NCBI RefSeq assembly: GCF_036226605.1
Contig: NZ_CP109000.1
Location: forward strand, 310,001-374,000
Reading direction: 5' to 3'
DNA: 64,000 nt
Origin: Streptomyces sp. NBC_00704
Lineage (GTDB): Bacteria; Actinomycetota; Actinomycetes; Streptomycetales; Streptomycetaceae
This document shows positions 8,981 to 17,747 of the stretch, one piece after another. Numbering within the stretch: the stretch's first letter is position 1; each line of letters starts with the position of its first letter. A program made the position numbers and the translations under genes. Under the pieces are notes generated by a model. It was given only the letters and a program-made list of their open reading frames with translations. It ran no database searches and had not been told where the DNA came from.

Positions 8981-10744
8981 TCAGTCGTCGTCGGTGTCTC
9001 CCTCGCTGCGGACGATCTCCTTCACCTTGGCCACGGCGAAGCCCCAGCCCTGCTCCACGGTCGGCTTGGCGGGGACGGCGATCTCGTCGGGGTTGGTGAG
9101 GACGTCCAGCAGCACGGGGCCGGGGGCCTCGAAGGCGCGGCGCACGGCGCCCTCCAGGTCGGCCGGGTCGGTGACGCGGATGCCGGTGATGCCCATGGCC
9201 TCGGCGACGGCCGCGAAGTCCGGGTTGTCCAGCACGGTGCCGAACTCGGGGAGGCCCGCCTGCTCCTGCTCCAGTTTCACCATGCCGAGCCGCCGGTTGT
9301 CGAAGACGACGAGCTTGACGGGCAGACGGTGCGTCTTGAGCGTCATGAGGTCGCCGAGGAGCATGCTGAGCCCGCCGTCGCCGCAGAACGCCACCACCTG
9401 GCGGTCGCGGTCCAGGCACTGGGCGCCGAGGGCCTGGGGCATCGCGTTGGCCATGGAGCCGAGGTTGTAGGAGCCGATCAGCCGCCGCTCGCCGCGCATC
9501 TCGACGAAGCGGGAGAGCCACACCGTGGCCATGCCGGTGTCGGAGGTGAAGACGGCGTCGTCGGCGGCGATCCGGTCCACGAGCGCGGCCAGCGCCTCCG
9601 GACGGATGTCGTGGCCGCGGTTGTCCAGAGCCGAGCGGACGCGGCCCACCAGGCCCTTGTCGTGCGACGGGTCGGCCAGCCGGGCCTGTCCGGCGCGCCA
9701 CTTGTCGAAGCGTTCGCGGGCCTTCTCCAGGTGCGAGCGGTCGCGCGCGCCCCCGGTCCCGGCGGGCGGGGCGGCGAGCCGGGCCAGGAGGTCGCGCACG
9801 GTGGCGCCGGTGTCGCCGACGAGCCCGACCTCGACGGGCACCCGGCGCCCGATGTGGGCGGCCTCGGTGTCCACCTGGATGACGGTCCGGCCCTCGGGAT
9901 ACCAGTCCCGGTAGGGGAAGTCGGTGCCGAGCATCAGGAGCGTGTCCGCGTCCTGGAGGGCCGACGCGGCCGCCGGGTTGCCGATCAGGCCCGTCTGTCC
10001 GACCTGGAAGGGGTTGGCGTCTCCCTCGAATCCGGCCTTCGCCTTCAGGGTCAGCACCATCGGCGCGGCGAGCCGGTCGGCGAGGGCCAGCACGTCCGCG
10101 CGTGCGCCGCGCGCGCCCTGTCCGACGAGCAGCGTGACGCGTTCGGCGCGGTCGAGGAGTTCCACGGCCCGGTCCACGGCGCACTCGTCGGGGCGGCTCA
10201 GGGGCGGGTTCAGGGAGAACCGCGTCGGACGGTCGGCGGTCAGCTCCCGCTCCCCCAGGTCGCCGGGGACGGTCAGCACCGCGACCCCCTTGCGGCCCAG
10301 GGCGTTGCGCACCGCCGTCTCCAGCATCTGCGGCAGTTGGTCGGGCGAGGTGACGGTGGCGCGGAAGACGGCCACGTCGCTGAAGAGGGCGTCGTTGTCG
10401 ACCTCCTGGAAGTAGTCGCTGCCCAGTTCCGCGAGCGGCACCTGACCGGCGATCGCCAGCACCGGGGTACGGCTCTTCGCCGCGTCGTACAGCCCGTTGA
10501 GGAGGTGGACGGAGCCGGGGCCGACGGTACCCATGCAGACGCCCAGCGTGTCGCCGAGCTGCGACTGGGCGCTCGCGGCGAACGCCGCGGCCTCCTCGTG
10601 CCGGCAGCCCACCCACTCCAGGCCCTCGGTGGCGCGGATCGCGTCGGTCACGGGGTTGAGCGCGTCTCCCACGACGCCGAAGACCTGGCGCACGCCGAGT
10701 TCGCTCAGTGCGTCCACGATGACACGGGCAACGGTACGGGCCAC
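8981..10744 (-). CDS. poxB: Pyruvate oxidase/dehydrogenase (quinone), ThDP-dependent
   Basis: 587 residues, collinear with E. coli PoxB (572). The ThDP-activating glutamate is Glu50 in CRHEEAAAF; the ThDP/Mg site is FCGDGGLSMLLGD; and the ending KPTVEQGWGFA resembles the PoxB C-terminal region that controls membrane association. It should oxidise pyruvate to acetate and CO2, passing electrons through FAD to quinones, which suits stationary phase. The GTG start is preceded by CTGGAG, which overlaps the stop region of the upstream glutamate-synthase-like gene 13 bp away, so the two are co-transcribed. Acetolactate synthase is a related alternative, but the C-terminus favours PoxB. Confidence 0.9.
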   Translation of the reverse strand: MARTVARVIVDALSELGVRQVFGVVGDALNPVTDAIRATEGLEWVGCRHEEAAAFAASAQSQLGDTLGVCMGTVGPGSVHLLNGLYDAAKSRTPVLAIAGQVPLAELGSDYFQEVDNDALFSDVAVFRATVTSPDQLPQMLETAVRNALGRKGVAVLTVPGDLGERELTADRPTRFSLNPPLSRPDECAVDRAVELLDRAERVTLLVGQGARGARADVLALADRLAAPMVLTLKAKAGFEGDANPFQVGQTGLIGNPAAASALQDADTLLMLGTDFPYRDWYPEGRTVIQVDTEAAHIGRRVPVEVGLVGDTGATVRDLLARLAAPPAGTGGARDRSHLEKARERFDKWRAGQARLADPSHDKGLVGRVRSALDNRGHDIRPEALAALVDRIAADDAVFTSDTGMATVWLSRFVEMRGERRLIGSYNLGSMANAMPQALGAQCLDRDRQVVAFCGDGGLSMLLGDLMTLKTHRLPVKLVVFDNRRLGMVKLEQEQAGLPEFGTVLDNPDFAAVAEAMGITGIRVTDPADLEGAVRRAFEAPGPVLLDVLTNPDEIAVPAKPTVEQGWGFAVAKVKEIVRSEGDTDDD

Positions 10745-10757
10745 TTGGCACTCCAGT

Positions 10758-12401
10758 TCAGACGGTGAAACGGTCAGGGTCGGCGGCCTTCCAGTCGGCC
10801 GCCCAGGACAGCGGGGGCTCCGCGAGCAGCTGCCCCGGCTCCAGCCACTCGTACAGTTCCGCGTAGGAACGCTCGGTGCAGGGGTCGATGCGTCGCCGCA
10901 GCATGTGGGGGCGCAGCTGCGCGGGATCGGTGACGCCCATGGACGCCATGATCTGGAGGGCGCCGGCCACGGTGGCCTCCTGGAAGCGCTGGACGCGGGG
11001 CGTCTTGTCGCGGACGTCGAGGGCGCGGGCGCGGCGGGGGTCCTGGGTCGTGACGCCGGTGGGGCAGGTGTTGGTGTGGCAGCGCTGGGCCTGGATGCAG
11101 CCGACGGCGAACATCATGGCCCGTGCGGCGTTGCCGTAGTCGGCGCCCTGGACCATGCGTTTGACGAGATCGGCGCCGGTGGCGATCTTGCCGCTCGCGC
11201 CGACCTTGACGACGTCCCGCAGACCGGTGCCGACCAGGGCGTTGTGCACCGTGAGGAGTCCCTCGGTGAGCGGGGCGCCGACGTGGTCGGCGAACTCCAG
11301 CGGCGCCGCGCCGGTGCCGCCCTCGGCGCCGTCCACGATGACGAAGTCCGGCGTGACGCCCTCCTCCAGCATGGCCTTGCACACGGCGAGGAACTGCCGG
11401 CGCGATCCCACGCAGAGCTTGAACCCGGTCGGTTTGCCGTCGGCCAGTTCCCGCATGCGGGCGATGAAGCGCACGAGTTCGCGCGGGGTGGAGAAGACCC
11501 GGTGATACGGCGGCGAGACGACCGTCCGCCCCTGGGGGACGTCCCGGACCTTGGCGATCTCGGCGTCGACCTTGGCTCCGGGCAGGACCCCTCCGATGCC
11601 CGGCTTGGCTCCTTGCGACAGTTTCAGCGACACGCACTTGACGTGGTCGTGTGCGGCCTTGTCGGCGAACTCGGACGGGTCGAAGTCGCCGTCGCCGGTG
11701 CGGCAGCCGAAGTAGCCGGTGCCGATCTCCCAGACGATGTCGCCGCCGGGCCGCAGGTGGTACTCCGACAGTCCGCCCTCTCCGGTGTCGTGGGCGAAGC
11801 CTCCGGCCGCGGCGCCGCCGTTGAGGGCGAGGATCGCGTTGGCCGACAGCGATCCGAAGCTCATGGCCGACACGTTGAGCAGCGCCATGTCGTAGGGACG
11901 GGTGCAGTCGGGGCCGCCGATGTGCACACGCGGGGGTGTCTTCGGCGCCTCGCGGGGAGCCATCGACGGCACCAGGAACTCGTAGCCGGGCAGGTACACG
12001 TCGCGTTCGGTGCCGTACGGCTCCTCGGCGGCGGTGCCCTTCGCCCGCTCGTAGACGATGCTGCGCACATCCCGGTCGAAGGGGCGCCCGTCGTAGTTCC
12101 GCTCGATGAAGTACTGCTGGAGCTCGGGCCTGATCCGCTCCATGAGGTAGCGGACGTGTCCGAGGACGGGGTAGTTGCGCAGCACCGAGTGGCGGCGCTG
12201 CATCAGGTCCCAGGCGCCCAGGAGCCCCAGCGACAGCAGCGGGACGGCGGCGAAGAGCCAGAGGAGCGAGAGCCCGGCCGACGCCGCCACGGCCGCGAGG
12301 GCGGCGAGCAGGGTCACAAGAACGATTCCGACGCGTGTCACCTCTCGCACCTTGCCCGCCAGGCGTTTCCCATGCGTGTCGCCGCCGCCCGAACGGCTCA
12401 T
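10758..12401 (-). CDS. Membrane-anchored FMN-binding glutamate-synthase-family protein
   Basis: About 547 residues from the ATG at 12401; the start is uncertain because no strong ribosome site is present and a GTG slightly downstream is possible. Residues 20-65 form two hydrophobic helices. The rest is the FMN barrel of the glutamate synthase large subunit: SAMSFGSLS, EGGLSEYH, SLKLSQGAKPGIGG, VDGAEGGTGAAPLEF, and a cysteine cluster C-x5-C-x4-C (GCIQAQRCHTNTC) of the 3Fe-4S type. The glutaminase domain is missing, so it is not a complete GOGAT. Archaeal-type and YerD-like proteins share this form and their substrate is unsettled. It is the first gene of a two-gene operon with poxB. Confidence 0.88.
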   Translation of the reverse strand: MSRSGGGDTHGKRLAGKVREVTRVGIVLVTLLAALAAVAASAGLSLLWLFAAVPLLSLGLLGAWDLMQRRHSVLRNYPVLGHVRYLMERIRPELQQYFIERNYDGRPFDRDVRSIVYERAKGTAAEEPYGTERDVYLPGYEFLVPSMAPREAPKTPPRVHIGGPDCTRPYDMALLNVSAMSFGSLSANAILALNGGAAAGGFAHDTGEGGLSEYHLRPGGDIVWEIGTGYFGCRTGDGDFDPSEFADKAAHDHVKCVSLKLSQGAKPGIGGVLPGAKVDAEIAKVRDVPQGRTVVSPPYHRVFSTPRELVRFIARMRELADGKPTGFKLCVGSRRQFLAVCKAMLEEGVTPDFVIVDGAEGGTGAAPLEFADHVGAPLTEGLLTVHNALVGTGLRDVVKVGASGKIATGADLVKRMVQGADYGNAARAMMFAVGCIQAQRCHTNTCPTGVTTQDPRRARALDVRDKTPRVQRFQEATVAGALQIMASMGVTDPAQLRPHMLRRRIDPCTERSYAELYEWLEPGQLLAEPPLSWAADWKAADPDRFTV

Positions 12402-12535
12402 GAAACGGTCAAGGAACGAGCGTGCCGTGGCACCGGAAAGCGACAGGTGGCGCGCGGGCCGTGCGCCCCGGCCCGCGCGCCGTCGCCCCGCCCGCGCCGG
12501 CGTCCCCGCTCGGGAGGACGCCGGCGCTCGTCGCG

Positions 12536-13183
12536 TCAGGCGGCGGCCGCGGAACCGGGGTTCTCGGCCTCGTCGAGCAGCAGCACGAGGGTCGCGCGGG
12601 CCCGCGCGACCCGTGAGCGGATCGTGCCGACCGGGCAGCCGCTCGCCTCGGCGGCCGCCTCGTAGGGCAGCCCCCGCAGCTGGGTCAGGACGAACGCCTC
12701 CCGCCGCTCGGCAGGCAACGCGTCCAGCAGGTCGAGCAGGGCGACGCCGTCGTCGAATCCGGGCAGACCGCCGGGCTGGGCGCGGTCGGCGCAGGCCGTC
12801 CAGTCGTCCACGTCGGCCGAGCGCGGCCGGGCGGCGGCGCGCCGCAGGCTGTCGACGACGGTGCGGCGCGCGATCGACAGCAGCCAGGTGCGGGCCGACG
12901 AACGCCCCTCGAACCGATGCAGGCTGCCCAGCGCCCGCAGAAAGGTGTCCTGGGCGAGGTCGTCGGCCAGTTGACGGTCGGCGCACAGACGGGTGACGTA
13001 GCGGACGACGTCCGGACGCAGGGCGCGCACGAAGCGTTCGACGGCGTCGGGATCGCCGGCGCGGGCGGCGAGGGCCCAGCGGGTCGCAGGGTCGCCGGCC
13101 GGCTTCGTCGCGGCGGTCCGGTCCGCCGTCACGCGGGCGGCGTCGCGCTGCTCCGACGGCAGGGCGAGGACAGGAGTGATCAC
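12536..13183 (-). CDS. ECF sigma factor
   Basis: 215 residues from a GTG behind GAAGGA. Region 2 is visible as DDLAQDTFLRALGSLHRFEG and RTWLLSIARRTVVDSLRR. Region 4 is LPAERREAFVLTQLRGLPYEAAAEASGCPVGTIRSRVARAR. There is no C-terminal extension and no classical zinc-finger anti-sigma gene beside it. The upstream same-strand gene is a Met/His-rich membrane protein, which by position could sense a signal or hold the sigma factor. The spacer between them is 306 bp, so they may have separate promoters. Confidence 0.92.
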   Translation of the reverse strand: MITPVLALPSEQRDAARVTADRTAATKPAGDPATRWALAARAGDPDAVERFVRALRPDVVRYVTRLCADRQLADDLAQDTFLRALGSLHRFEGRSSARTWLLSIARRTVVDSLRRAAARPRSADVDDWTACADRAQPGGLPGFDDGVALLDLLDALPAERREAFVLTQLRGLPYEAAAEASGCPVGTIRSRVARARATLVLLLDEAENPGSAAAA

Positions 13184-13489
13184 CTGATGTCCTTCTCAAG
13201 TGGTCCGGGACCGGTCCGCGCGGCACGCCACGCACGCGAGCACCCGGGACACCGGGCACGTCACGCCGTCGCACCGGGCGCGCCGAAGAGGCCGGGGAGG
13301 CCGGGCGCGCGGTGCAGGCGGCGCGCGTGGTGCACGCGGTGCGGATGCTGCGCGCACGCGAGGGGACGCGTCGCTGCGGGGGTTCCGGAACGGGAGGAGT
13401 GGGACGGGCGTGCGCCGGGCACGCCCGCGCCCGAGGGCGCCGCGCTGCCGACGATGCGGTGACGCGACGGCCTCGGGAAGCCGGCTGTC
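13184..13489. other. Intergenic spacer, no gene seen
   Basis: 306 bp between the Met-rich membrane protein gene and the ECF sigma gene. Frames here lack codon bias and ribosome sites. It presumably holds the promoter of the sigma factor gene, but no clear -35/-10 pair was recognised. Confidence 0.5.
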
Positions 13490-14308
13490 TCAGACGACAG
13501 CGGTCGCGGCCGGAGGCCCCCGGGAGATGATCGTGTGCGGGAGCGTCAGCCGCGGGAGCGGTTCGGCTCGTTCGCGCGTCGGGCGCAGCACGGGCCTGCG
13601 CGCCGGAACGGGCAAGGCCGCGAGGGGCAGCCGCAGCGGTGCGGCCAGCCGGGCGGCGACGGCCCGCAGGAGACGGAACGCGGCCCGCTCGCCGTACGCC
13701 AGCCACAGACCGGTCAGCAGGGCGGCCACGGTGTGGGCGGCGAGCATGCCCAGCGACGACATGCCCTCACCGTGGGCCATGTGGCCGAGATGCCCCGCGT
13801 ACGCGGAGTGCGCCGCCTCCCCCATGTTCCCCAAGACCGCCATGTCCGCCATGTCCGTCGGGCCCCCGGCCGCCATGGAGTGCAAGGAACCCGGGGAGCC
13901 GGTGGATGCCGAGGACCCTGGGGAGCCCGGGTCCATCGCGTCGACGGGCATGCCGCCCATGGACATGCGGTCCATGGACATGCCATCCATGGGCGCCATG
14001 CCGCTCATGCGGTTCATGCCGTGCGCCGCGAGGTCCGGGCCAGGGCGCGATGCCGTCGGCAGGGCCCAGGAGAAGGCCGAGTGCAGCGCCCCCTGGGCGA
14101 CGACCACGACGGACACCACCGTCGCGGGCCCGCGTTCACGGTCGGCCAGCGCCCAGCCGACGGCGCTCGTGGCGGCGAAGCCCGCGGACACCGTCCACCA
14201 CGGGACGGGAGATCCCGACATCAGGGTGTGGCCCAGGGCGGCGAGCAGCACACAGGCGGCGGCGAACACCGCGGCCCGCACCGTGCGCGCACCCCACCCA
14301 GCAGTCAT
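13490..14308 (-). CDS. Met/His-rich polytopic membrane protein (DUF5134-like)
   Basis: 272 residues from the ATG at 14308, which has GAGG nine bases upstream. Two or three hydrophobic helices precede residue 85 (AAVFAAACVLLAALG; TVSAGFAATSAVGWALAD; TVVSVVVVAQGALHS). A loop of roughly residues 95-180 follows, dense in Met and Gly with scattered His: MNRMSGMAPMDGMSMD, MGGMPVDAMD, then HLGHMAHGEGMSS. A last helix (MLAAHTVAALLTGLWLAYGE) leads to a basic tail. Met-rich loops of this sort bind Cu(I) in known copper proteins; here that is inference. Neighbouring the ECF sigma gene, it may be a metal-sensing partner. The function is not established. Confidence 0.7.
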   Translation of the reverse strand: MTAGWGARTVRAAVFAAACVLLAALGHTLMSGSPVPWWTVSAGFAATSAVGWALADRERGPATVVSVVVVAQGALHSAFSWALPTASRPGPDLAAHGMNRMSGMAPMDGMSMDRMSMGGMPVDAMDPGSPGSSASTGSPGSLHSMAAGGPTDMADMAVLGNMGEAAHSAYAGHLGHMAHGEGMSSLGMLAAHTVAALLTGLWLAYGERAAFRLLRAVAARLAAPLRLPLAALPVPARRPVLRPTRERAEPLPRLTLPHTIISRGPPAATAVV

Positions 14309-14529
14309 GACCGCCTCATCCTCGCATTCGGCCACCGTCCTCACGGGTGGTACGCACGGGACCCGGTCCCGCCACTCACGCCGAGGTGAGTGATACAGGT
14401 CACAGAGCCCATCGTGATGGAGACGACGCCCCGGTCCCTGCCGACCGGACTACTGCGACCGGGTTCCCGCAGAGCGGCCGCGGACGACGGCGAAGGCCCT
14501 TACAGGTCGGACGCACGAGCCGTTCCCGG

Positions 14530-15207
14530 TCAGCCGGATCCGGGCTGGTTGCGGGCTTCGCCGGCCACCTGCCTGCCGGACTCGCGCGCCTGGTCGGTCA
14601 CCTGCCCGGCCTGCTCGCGGGCCTCGTCCTGTGTGACGCGGGCGGCTTCGGCGGCGGTGCCCTTGACCTCCTGGGCGGCGCCCTGCGCGGCTTCCACGGC
14701 GCCCTCCTTGAGATGCTGCGCCGATTCGAGCGCCGCCTCCTTGACCGGTTCCAGCGCCTCGCCGCCGCGGGCCATCAGGTCCGCCGCCTTCTGCTGCTCA
14801 GTCTCCGAGGCGGGCAGCAGCGAGGAGGCCAGCAGTCCGGTGCCGAACGCGATCAGGCCGGCGGCCAGCGGGTTGCCCTGGGTCCGGCGTATCGCCTGGT
14901 CGGGCGCCTGGCGTATCGCCTCGCCCGCCTGGTCGGCCGCCTCGCGCGCCGCGCCGGCCGCCTGCTGGGTGCCGTCCTGCAGCGAACCGGCCGCCGACTG
15001 GGCGCCGTCGGCGGCGCCATGGGCGGTGTCCGACGCCGTTCCCATGACCCGCTCACGCATGCCGGAGACGGCGCCGCGCATGATCCGCGTACGGCGGCGG
15101 ACCACCCTTCGCGGACTGGCCCTGTCCGCGAGCCGGTCCACGTCGGCGGACAGCCGGCCCCGAGTGGCGTCGATCTCGGCCCTCATCCGGTCGGGTGACG
15201 TGCCCAT
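14530..15207 (-). CDS. DUF3618-containing alanine-rich amphipathic protein
   Basis: 225 residues from the ATG at 15207 with AAGGAG upstream. Residues 1-30 (SPDRMRAEIDATRGRLSADVDRL) match the DUF3618 signature. A single hydrophobic helix near residue 115 (NPLAAGLIAFGTGLLASSLL) is flanked on both sides by long Ala/Gln/Glu/Lys heptad-like repeats (AAGAAREAADQAGEA; EAALESAQHLKEGAVEAAQG). These resemble LEA-type or apolipophorin-like amphipathic helices that coat membranes. It is the last gene of a three-gene operon, overlapping the holin-like gene by 25 bp. A stress or membrane-protecting role is inferred. Confidence 0.85.
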   Translation of the reverse strand: MGTSPDRMRAEIDATRGRLSADVDRLADRASPRRVVRRRTRIMRGAVSGMRERVMGTASDTAHGAADGAQSAAGSLQDGTQQAAGAAREAADQAGEAIRQAPDQAIRRTQGNPLAAGLIAFGTGLLASSLLPASETEQQKAADLMARGGEALEPVKEAALESAQHLKEGAVEAAQGAAQEVKGTAAEAARVTQDEAREQAGQVTDQARESGRQVAGEARNQPGSG

Positions 15208-15599
15208 TGCGCATTCTCCTTCATGGTCTCGACTGTGCGTTCCGGCTTGGGTGCCACCGTGCGCATGCGGGTCCTGCCCCGCTGGTACAGGACGGCTCCG
15301 ATCACGCCCCAGACGGCGGCGACGATCAGGGCGGCCCAGCCGCCGTCGATCACGTTGGCCAGGCCGAGCACGGCGGCCAGCGACAGGAACAGCAGGACCA
15401 TGTAGCCGGCGAACCCCGCGCCGCCGTACATGCCTGCGGCCTTGCCGGCCTTGGTCGCCTCCTGCGTGACCTCGGCCTTGGCCAGTTCGACCTCCTGGCG
15501 GAACAGGGTCTGGACGTCCGACGTCACGACGGACAGCAACTCGCCCACCGTGCGGTCGTCGGAGGACACGGCCGCCGGGCGGGAGGAAAGGGAGGACAT
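15183..15599 (-). CDS. Actinobacterial holin-X / DUF1469-type membrane protein
   Basis: 138 residues with the family pattern: an N-terminal amphipathic part (TVGELLSVVTSDVQTLFRQEVELAKAEV), two transmembrane helices (YMVLLFLSLAAVLGLANVI; AALIVAAVWGVIGAVLYQ) and a charged tail. Despite the holin label there is no endolysin or phage gene nearby. In actinobacteria this family sits with DUF3618 proteins in conserved stress operons. It starts 4 bp after the stop of the upstream gene, and its end overlaps the DUF3618 start. Confidence 0.88.
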   Translation of the reverse strand: MSSLSSRPAAVSSDDRTVGELLSVVTSDVQTLFRQEVELAKAEVTQEATKAGKAAGMYGGAGFAGYMVLLFLSLAAVLGLANVIDGGWAALIVAAVWGVIGAVLYQRGRTRMRTVAPKPERTVETMKENAQWARHPTG

Positions 15600-15602
15600 C
15601 TC

Positions 15603-16259
15603 TCACACCCCCGGAACCGGACGGCCGGGCGCGGCGCCCGTCGCGGAGGCGGTCGGGAGGGCGGCCGGCCTCGGCTCGTTCAGCGCCGCCTGCTCGGATG
15701 CGGCGACGGCCGCCTGCCTCTGCGCCCCGAAGGCCCCGTCACCCGGTGAAGCGCCGGACGGGGTGTCGGCCTTGGACGCCGCCTTCATCACGCGCCCCAC
15801 GACCAGCCCGGCCAGCAGCGCGCCGCCCAGGAACGCCGCGGGGCGGCGGCGGGCGAAGCCCTGCACGTCGGAGAGGACGCCTTCGACGCCCTGCTTCTCC
15901 AGATAGTCGGCCGCCCGGTGCCCGCCGTCCGCCGCCTGGGCGGCGAGGCTTCGGGCGGGCGAATCGCTCGGGGCGTTCTCGGCCAGTCCCGCCAGGTCGT
16001 CCGCCCAGCCGTGCAGCGTCCCGGCCGCCCGCCGGGTCTGTCCCTCGGCCTCGTCCATCGCGCGGTGACGCAGATCGACGGCCACGGCGCCGGCCTGTTG
16101 CCGTGCCTCCCCCGCCACGGCCTTCGCCTGGTCCACGGCGGTACCCGCGACCTGGCCCGCGGCCTGCTGGGCCTGGCCGGCCGTGGCCGACGCCTCGGCC
16201 CGCGCCGTCTCACCGGTCTGCTGCAATCTGGTGGTGTCGCCCTGCACTGCCTCACTCAT
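15603..16259 (-). CDS. Alanine/glutamine-rich amphipathic protein, first gene of a holin/DUF3618 operon
   Basis: 218 residues from the ATG at 16259, preceded by GAGGAG. Residues 1-90 are heptad-like repeats (ATAGQAQQAAGQVAGTAVDQ), similar to LEA and to the DUF3618 partner. Residues 125-160 contain a hydrophobic segment (RRPAAFLGGALLAGLVVGRV), and a Pro/Ala-rich tail follows. It is the promoter-proximal member of a tight three-gene operon. No catalytic motif is visible. A structural role at the membrane under stress is likely but unproven. Confidence 0.8.
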   Translation of the reverse strand: MSEAVQGDTTRLQQTGETARAEASATAGQAQQAAGQVAGTAVDQAKAVAGEARQQAGAVAVDLRHRAMDEAEGQTRRAAGTLHGWADDLAGLAENAPSDSPARSLAAQAADGGHRAADYLEKQGVEGVLSDVQGFARRRPAAFLGGALLAGLVVGRVMKAASKADTPSGASPGDGAFGAQRQAAVAASEQAALNEPRPAALPTASATGAAPGRPVPGV

Positions 16260-16527
16260 CAGCCACGCCTCCTCGCACATCCATACGGCTTTTCTGCGGA
16301 TATGTACACGAGTGACTGATTTGATCCGACCTACACCCCTTATGGAACGGCAATTGTCAGGAGGCGCGGGCGGACCCGTCCTGCCCCACCGGAGGCCCGC
16401 AACGCACGCGTCGACCGGAACGACCGTCAACCGCCCGGCAGCGGGCGCGCGTCGGCCGGGGAGCGAGGGGAACGGCGCCGGACCCTGTCCCGGTGTGACC
16501 GCCCGCCATCGGGGATACCTGCAGATC

Positions 16528-17079
16528 ATGAGCGTGACGAGGACCTTGCGGGAAACGGACCGGCGGCTGACCGGGCGGACCGCCTCCCGTGTTCCGGCCG
16601 GCTGCGGCAAGGTGCTGTCGGCCGTCGAGGAGTGCGCGGAGAGTTCGAAGCTGTGGTGCTGCGCCGCCGTCGTGATGGCGGCGTGCGGCGGGCGGCGGGG
16701 ACGGCTGGCCGCCGCGGCGGGGCTGACGGCGCTCGCCGTCGCGCAGCTCGCCGCCAACGGTGTGTGCAAGCAGCTCGCCGACCGGCCCCGGCCGCCGAAG
16801 GAGCTGATCCCGCACGACGAGGTGGAGGACCGTCCCGACTCGTCCTCCTTCCCCTCCGGGCACACGGCCGCGGCCGTCGCCTTCACCGCGGCCGTCGCGC
16901 CCACCGTGCCGGCGGCCGGCGCGTTGTGCGCGGTCCCGGCGGCGCTGATCGCCGTCGAGCGCGTGCAGAGCGGCGCCCACTATCCGAGCGACGTCGTCGC
17001 GGGCGCCGTGATCGGGCTGGGCAGCGCCTGGCTGACGCGCAACGCGCCGCGGTCGGCGGCCAGGCTCTGGGCGTCGTAG
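16528..17079 (+). CDS. PAP2-family membrane phosphatase
   Basis: 183 residues from the ATG at 16528; the ribosome site is weak. The three PAP2 motifs are present: KQLADRPRP, SSFPSGHTAA and the degenerate third motif ERVQSGAHYPSD, in which Ser-Arg is replaced by Glu-Arg. Hydrophobic helices lie on either side. Such enzymes remove phosphate from lipid phosphates or undecaprenyl pyrophosphate at the outer face of the membrane. It is short for the family (often 200-250 residues) and is convergent with the RsbW-like gene, 17 bp away. Confidence 0.85.
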   Translation: MSVTRTLRETDRRLTGRTASRVPAGCGKVLSAVEECAESSKLWCCAAVVMAACGGRRGRLAAAAGLTALAVAQLAANGVCKQLADRPRPPKELIPHDEVEDRPDSSSFPSGHTAAAVAFTAAVAPTVPAAGALCAVPAALIAVERVQSGAHYPSDVVAGAVIGLGSAWLTRNAPRSAARLWAS

Positions 17080-17096
17080 CCGGGCGGGCGGCCGCG

Positions 17097-17579
17097 TCAG
17101 GTCAGGGTGCGGGCCGCGGGAGTGCCGCTGCCGGGCGTCTCGGCCAGGGCGATGCGTGCCGTGATGCGCTTGCCGACCTCTTCCTGCTCGACGAAGAGGT
17201 CCTCGGTGACGGCTTTGACGATCTCCAGGCCGTGCTGGCCGATGCGTCCGGGGTTGGCCGCCCGCGCCGCCGGCACCGTGGGGTCGCTGTCCCACACGAC
17301 GACGTCCACACAGCACGCGGTGATGCGCAGTTCCATCAGGACGGGCCCGGGGGCGTACTTGCGGGCGTTGGTGACCAGCTCGCTGACCACCAGCTGGGTG
17401 AGGTCCCTCACCCGGTCGGGCAGCGGGCGGCGAAGTTCGACGTGGGCCCGGTCCAGGAAGGCCACGGCGTGGTGGCGGGCGTCGGCGATACAGCCGTCGT
17501 CCGCTCCCAGCGCATAGCCGGCCCGCATCAGGTACTCACCCGGGCTGGTACAGCCGTCATCGTCGGCATGGGATTCCAC
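17097..17579 (-). CDS. RsbW-like anti-sigma factor / histidine-kinase-type ATPase
   Basis: 160 residues from the GTG at 17579, with GAGGG upstream. The GHKL ATP-binding motifs are seen: the N box VSELVTNARKYAPGP, the G1-like VWDSDPTVP, and the G2 loop GRIGQHGLEIV. The fold and size match single-domain Streptomyces anti-sigma kinases, which bind SigB-type factors or phosphorylate STAS antagonists on serine. It is divergent from a STAS gene, and a PP2C phosphatase gene follows, so all three parts of a partner switch lie within 2.3 kb. Its cognate sigma factor could be the SigB-type gene at 7940-8782, but Streptomyces has dozens of such kinases. Confidence 0.88.
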   Translation of the reverse strand: MESHADDDGCTSPGEYLMRAGYALGADDGCIADARHHAVAFLDRAHVELRRPLPDRVRDLTQLVVSELVTNARKYAPGPVLMELRITACCVDVVVWDSDPTVPAARAANPGRIGQHGLEIVKAVTEDLFVEQEEVGKRITARIALAETPGSGTPAARTLT

Positions 17580-17747
17580 GCGTTAGCCCTCACTCCCCCG
17601 TTCACGTGCGCCGGTACCCACAACGGAGCCGTTCATGCCAGGGGTGTTCTCGGCGCGGCCGCCGGGGTGCATGCCGCCGTGGCATCCGGGCAGAATTCCG
17701 CGCACGCCCGTTTTCCGGGAGCCAGCCTAGGCGCAGTCGAGGAGCCA

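Noticed and set aside
12402..13706. N-terminal extension of the glutamate-synthase-like frame of about 435 codons
   Set aside because: It overlaps the ECF sigma gene in another frame, has no family similarity and no ribosome site. The frame is open only because of GC bias.
13200..14393. Plus-strand frames opposite the Met-rich membrane protein
   Set aside because: They give low-complexity Arg/Ala/Met sequence and are antisense to a gene with a ribosome site and clear transmembrane helices.
15183..15599. Phage holin as sign of a prophage
   Set aside because: No endolysin, integrase, terminase or capsid gene is near. The family is common in chromosomal stress operons of actinobacteria.
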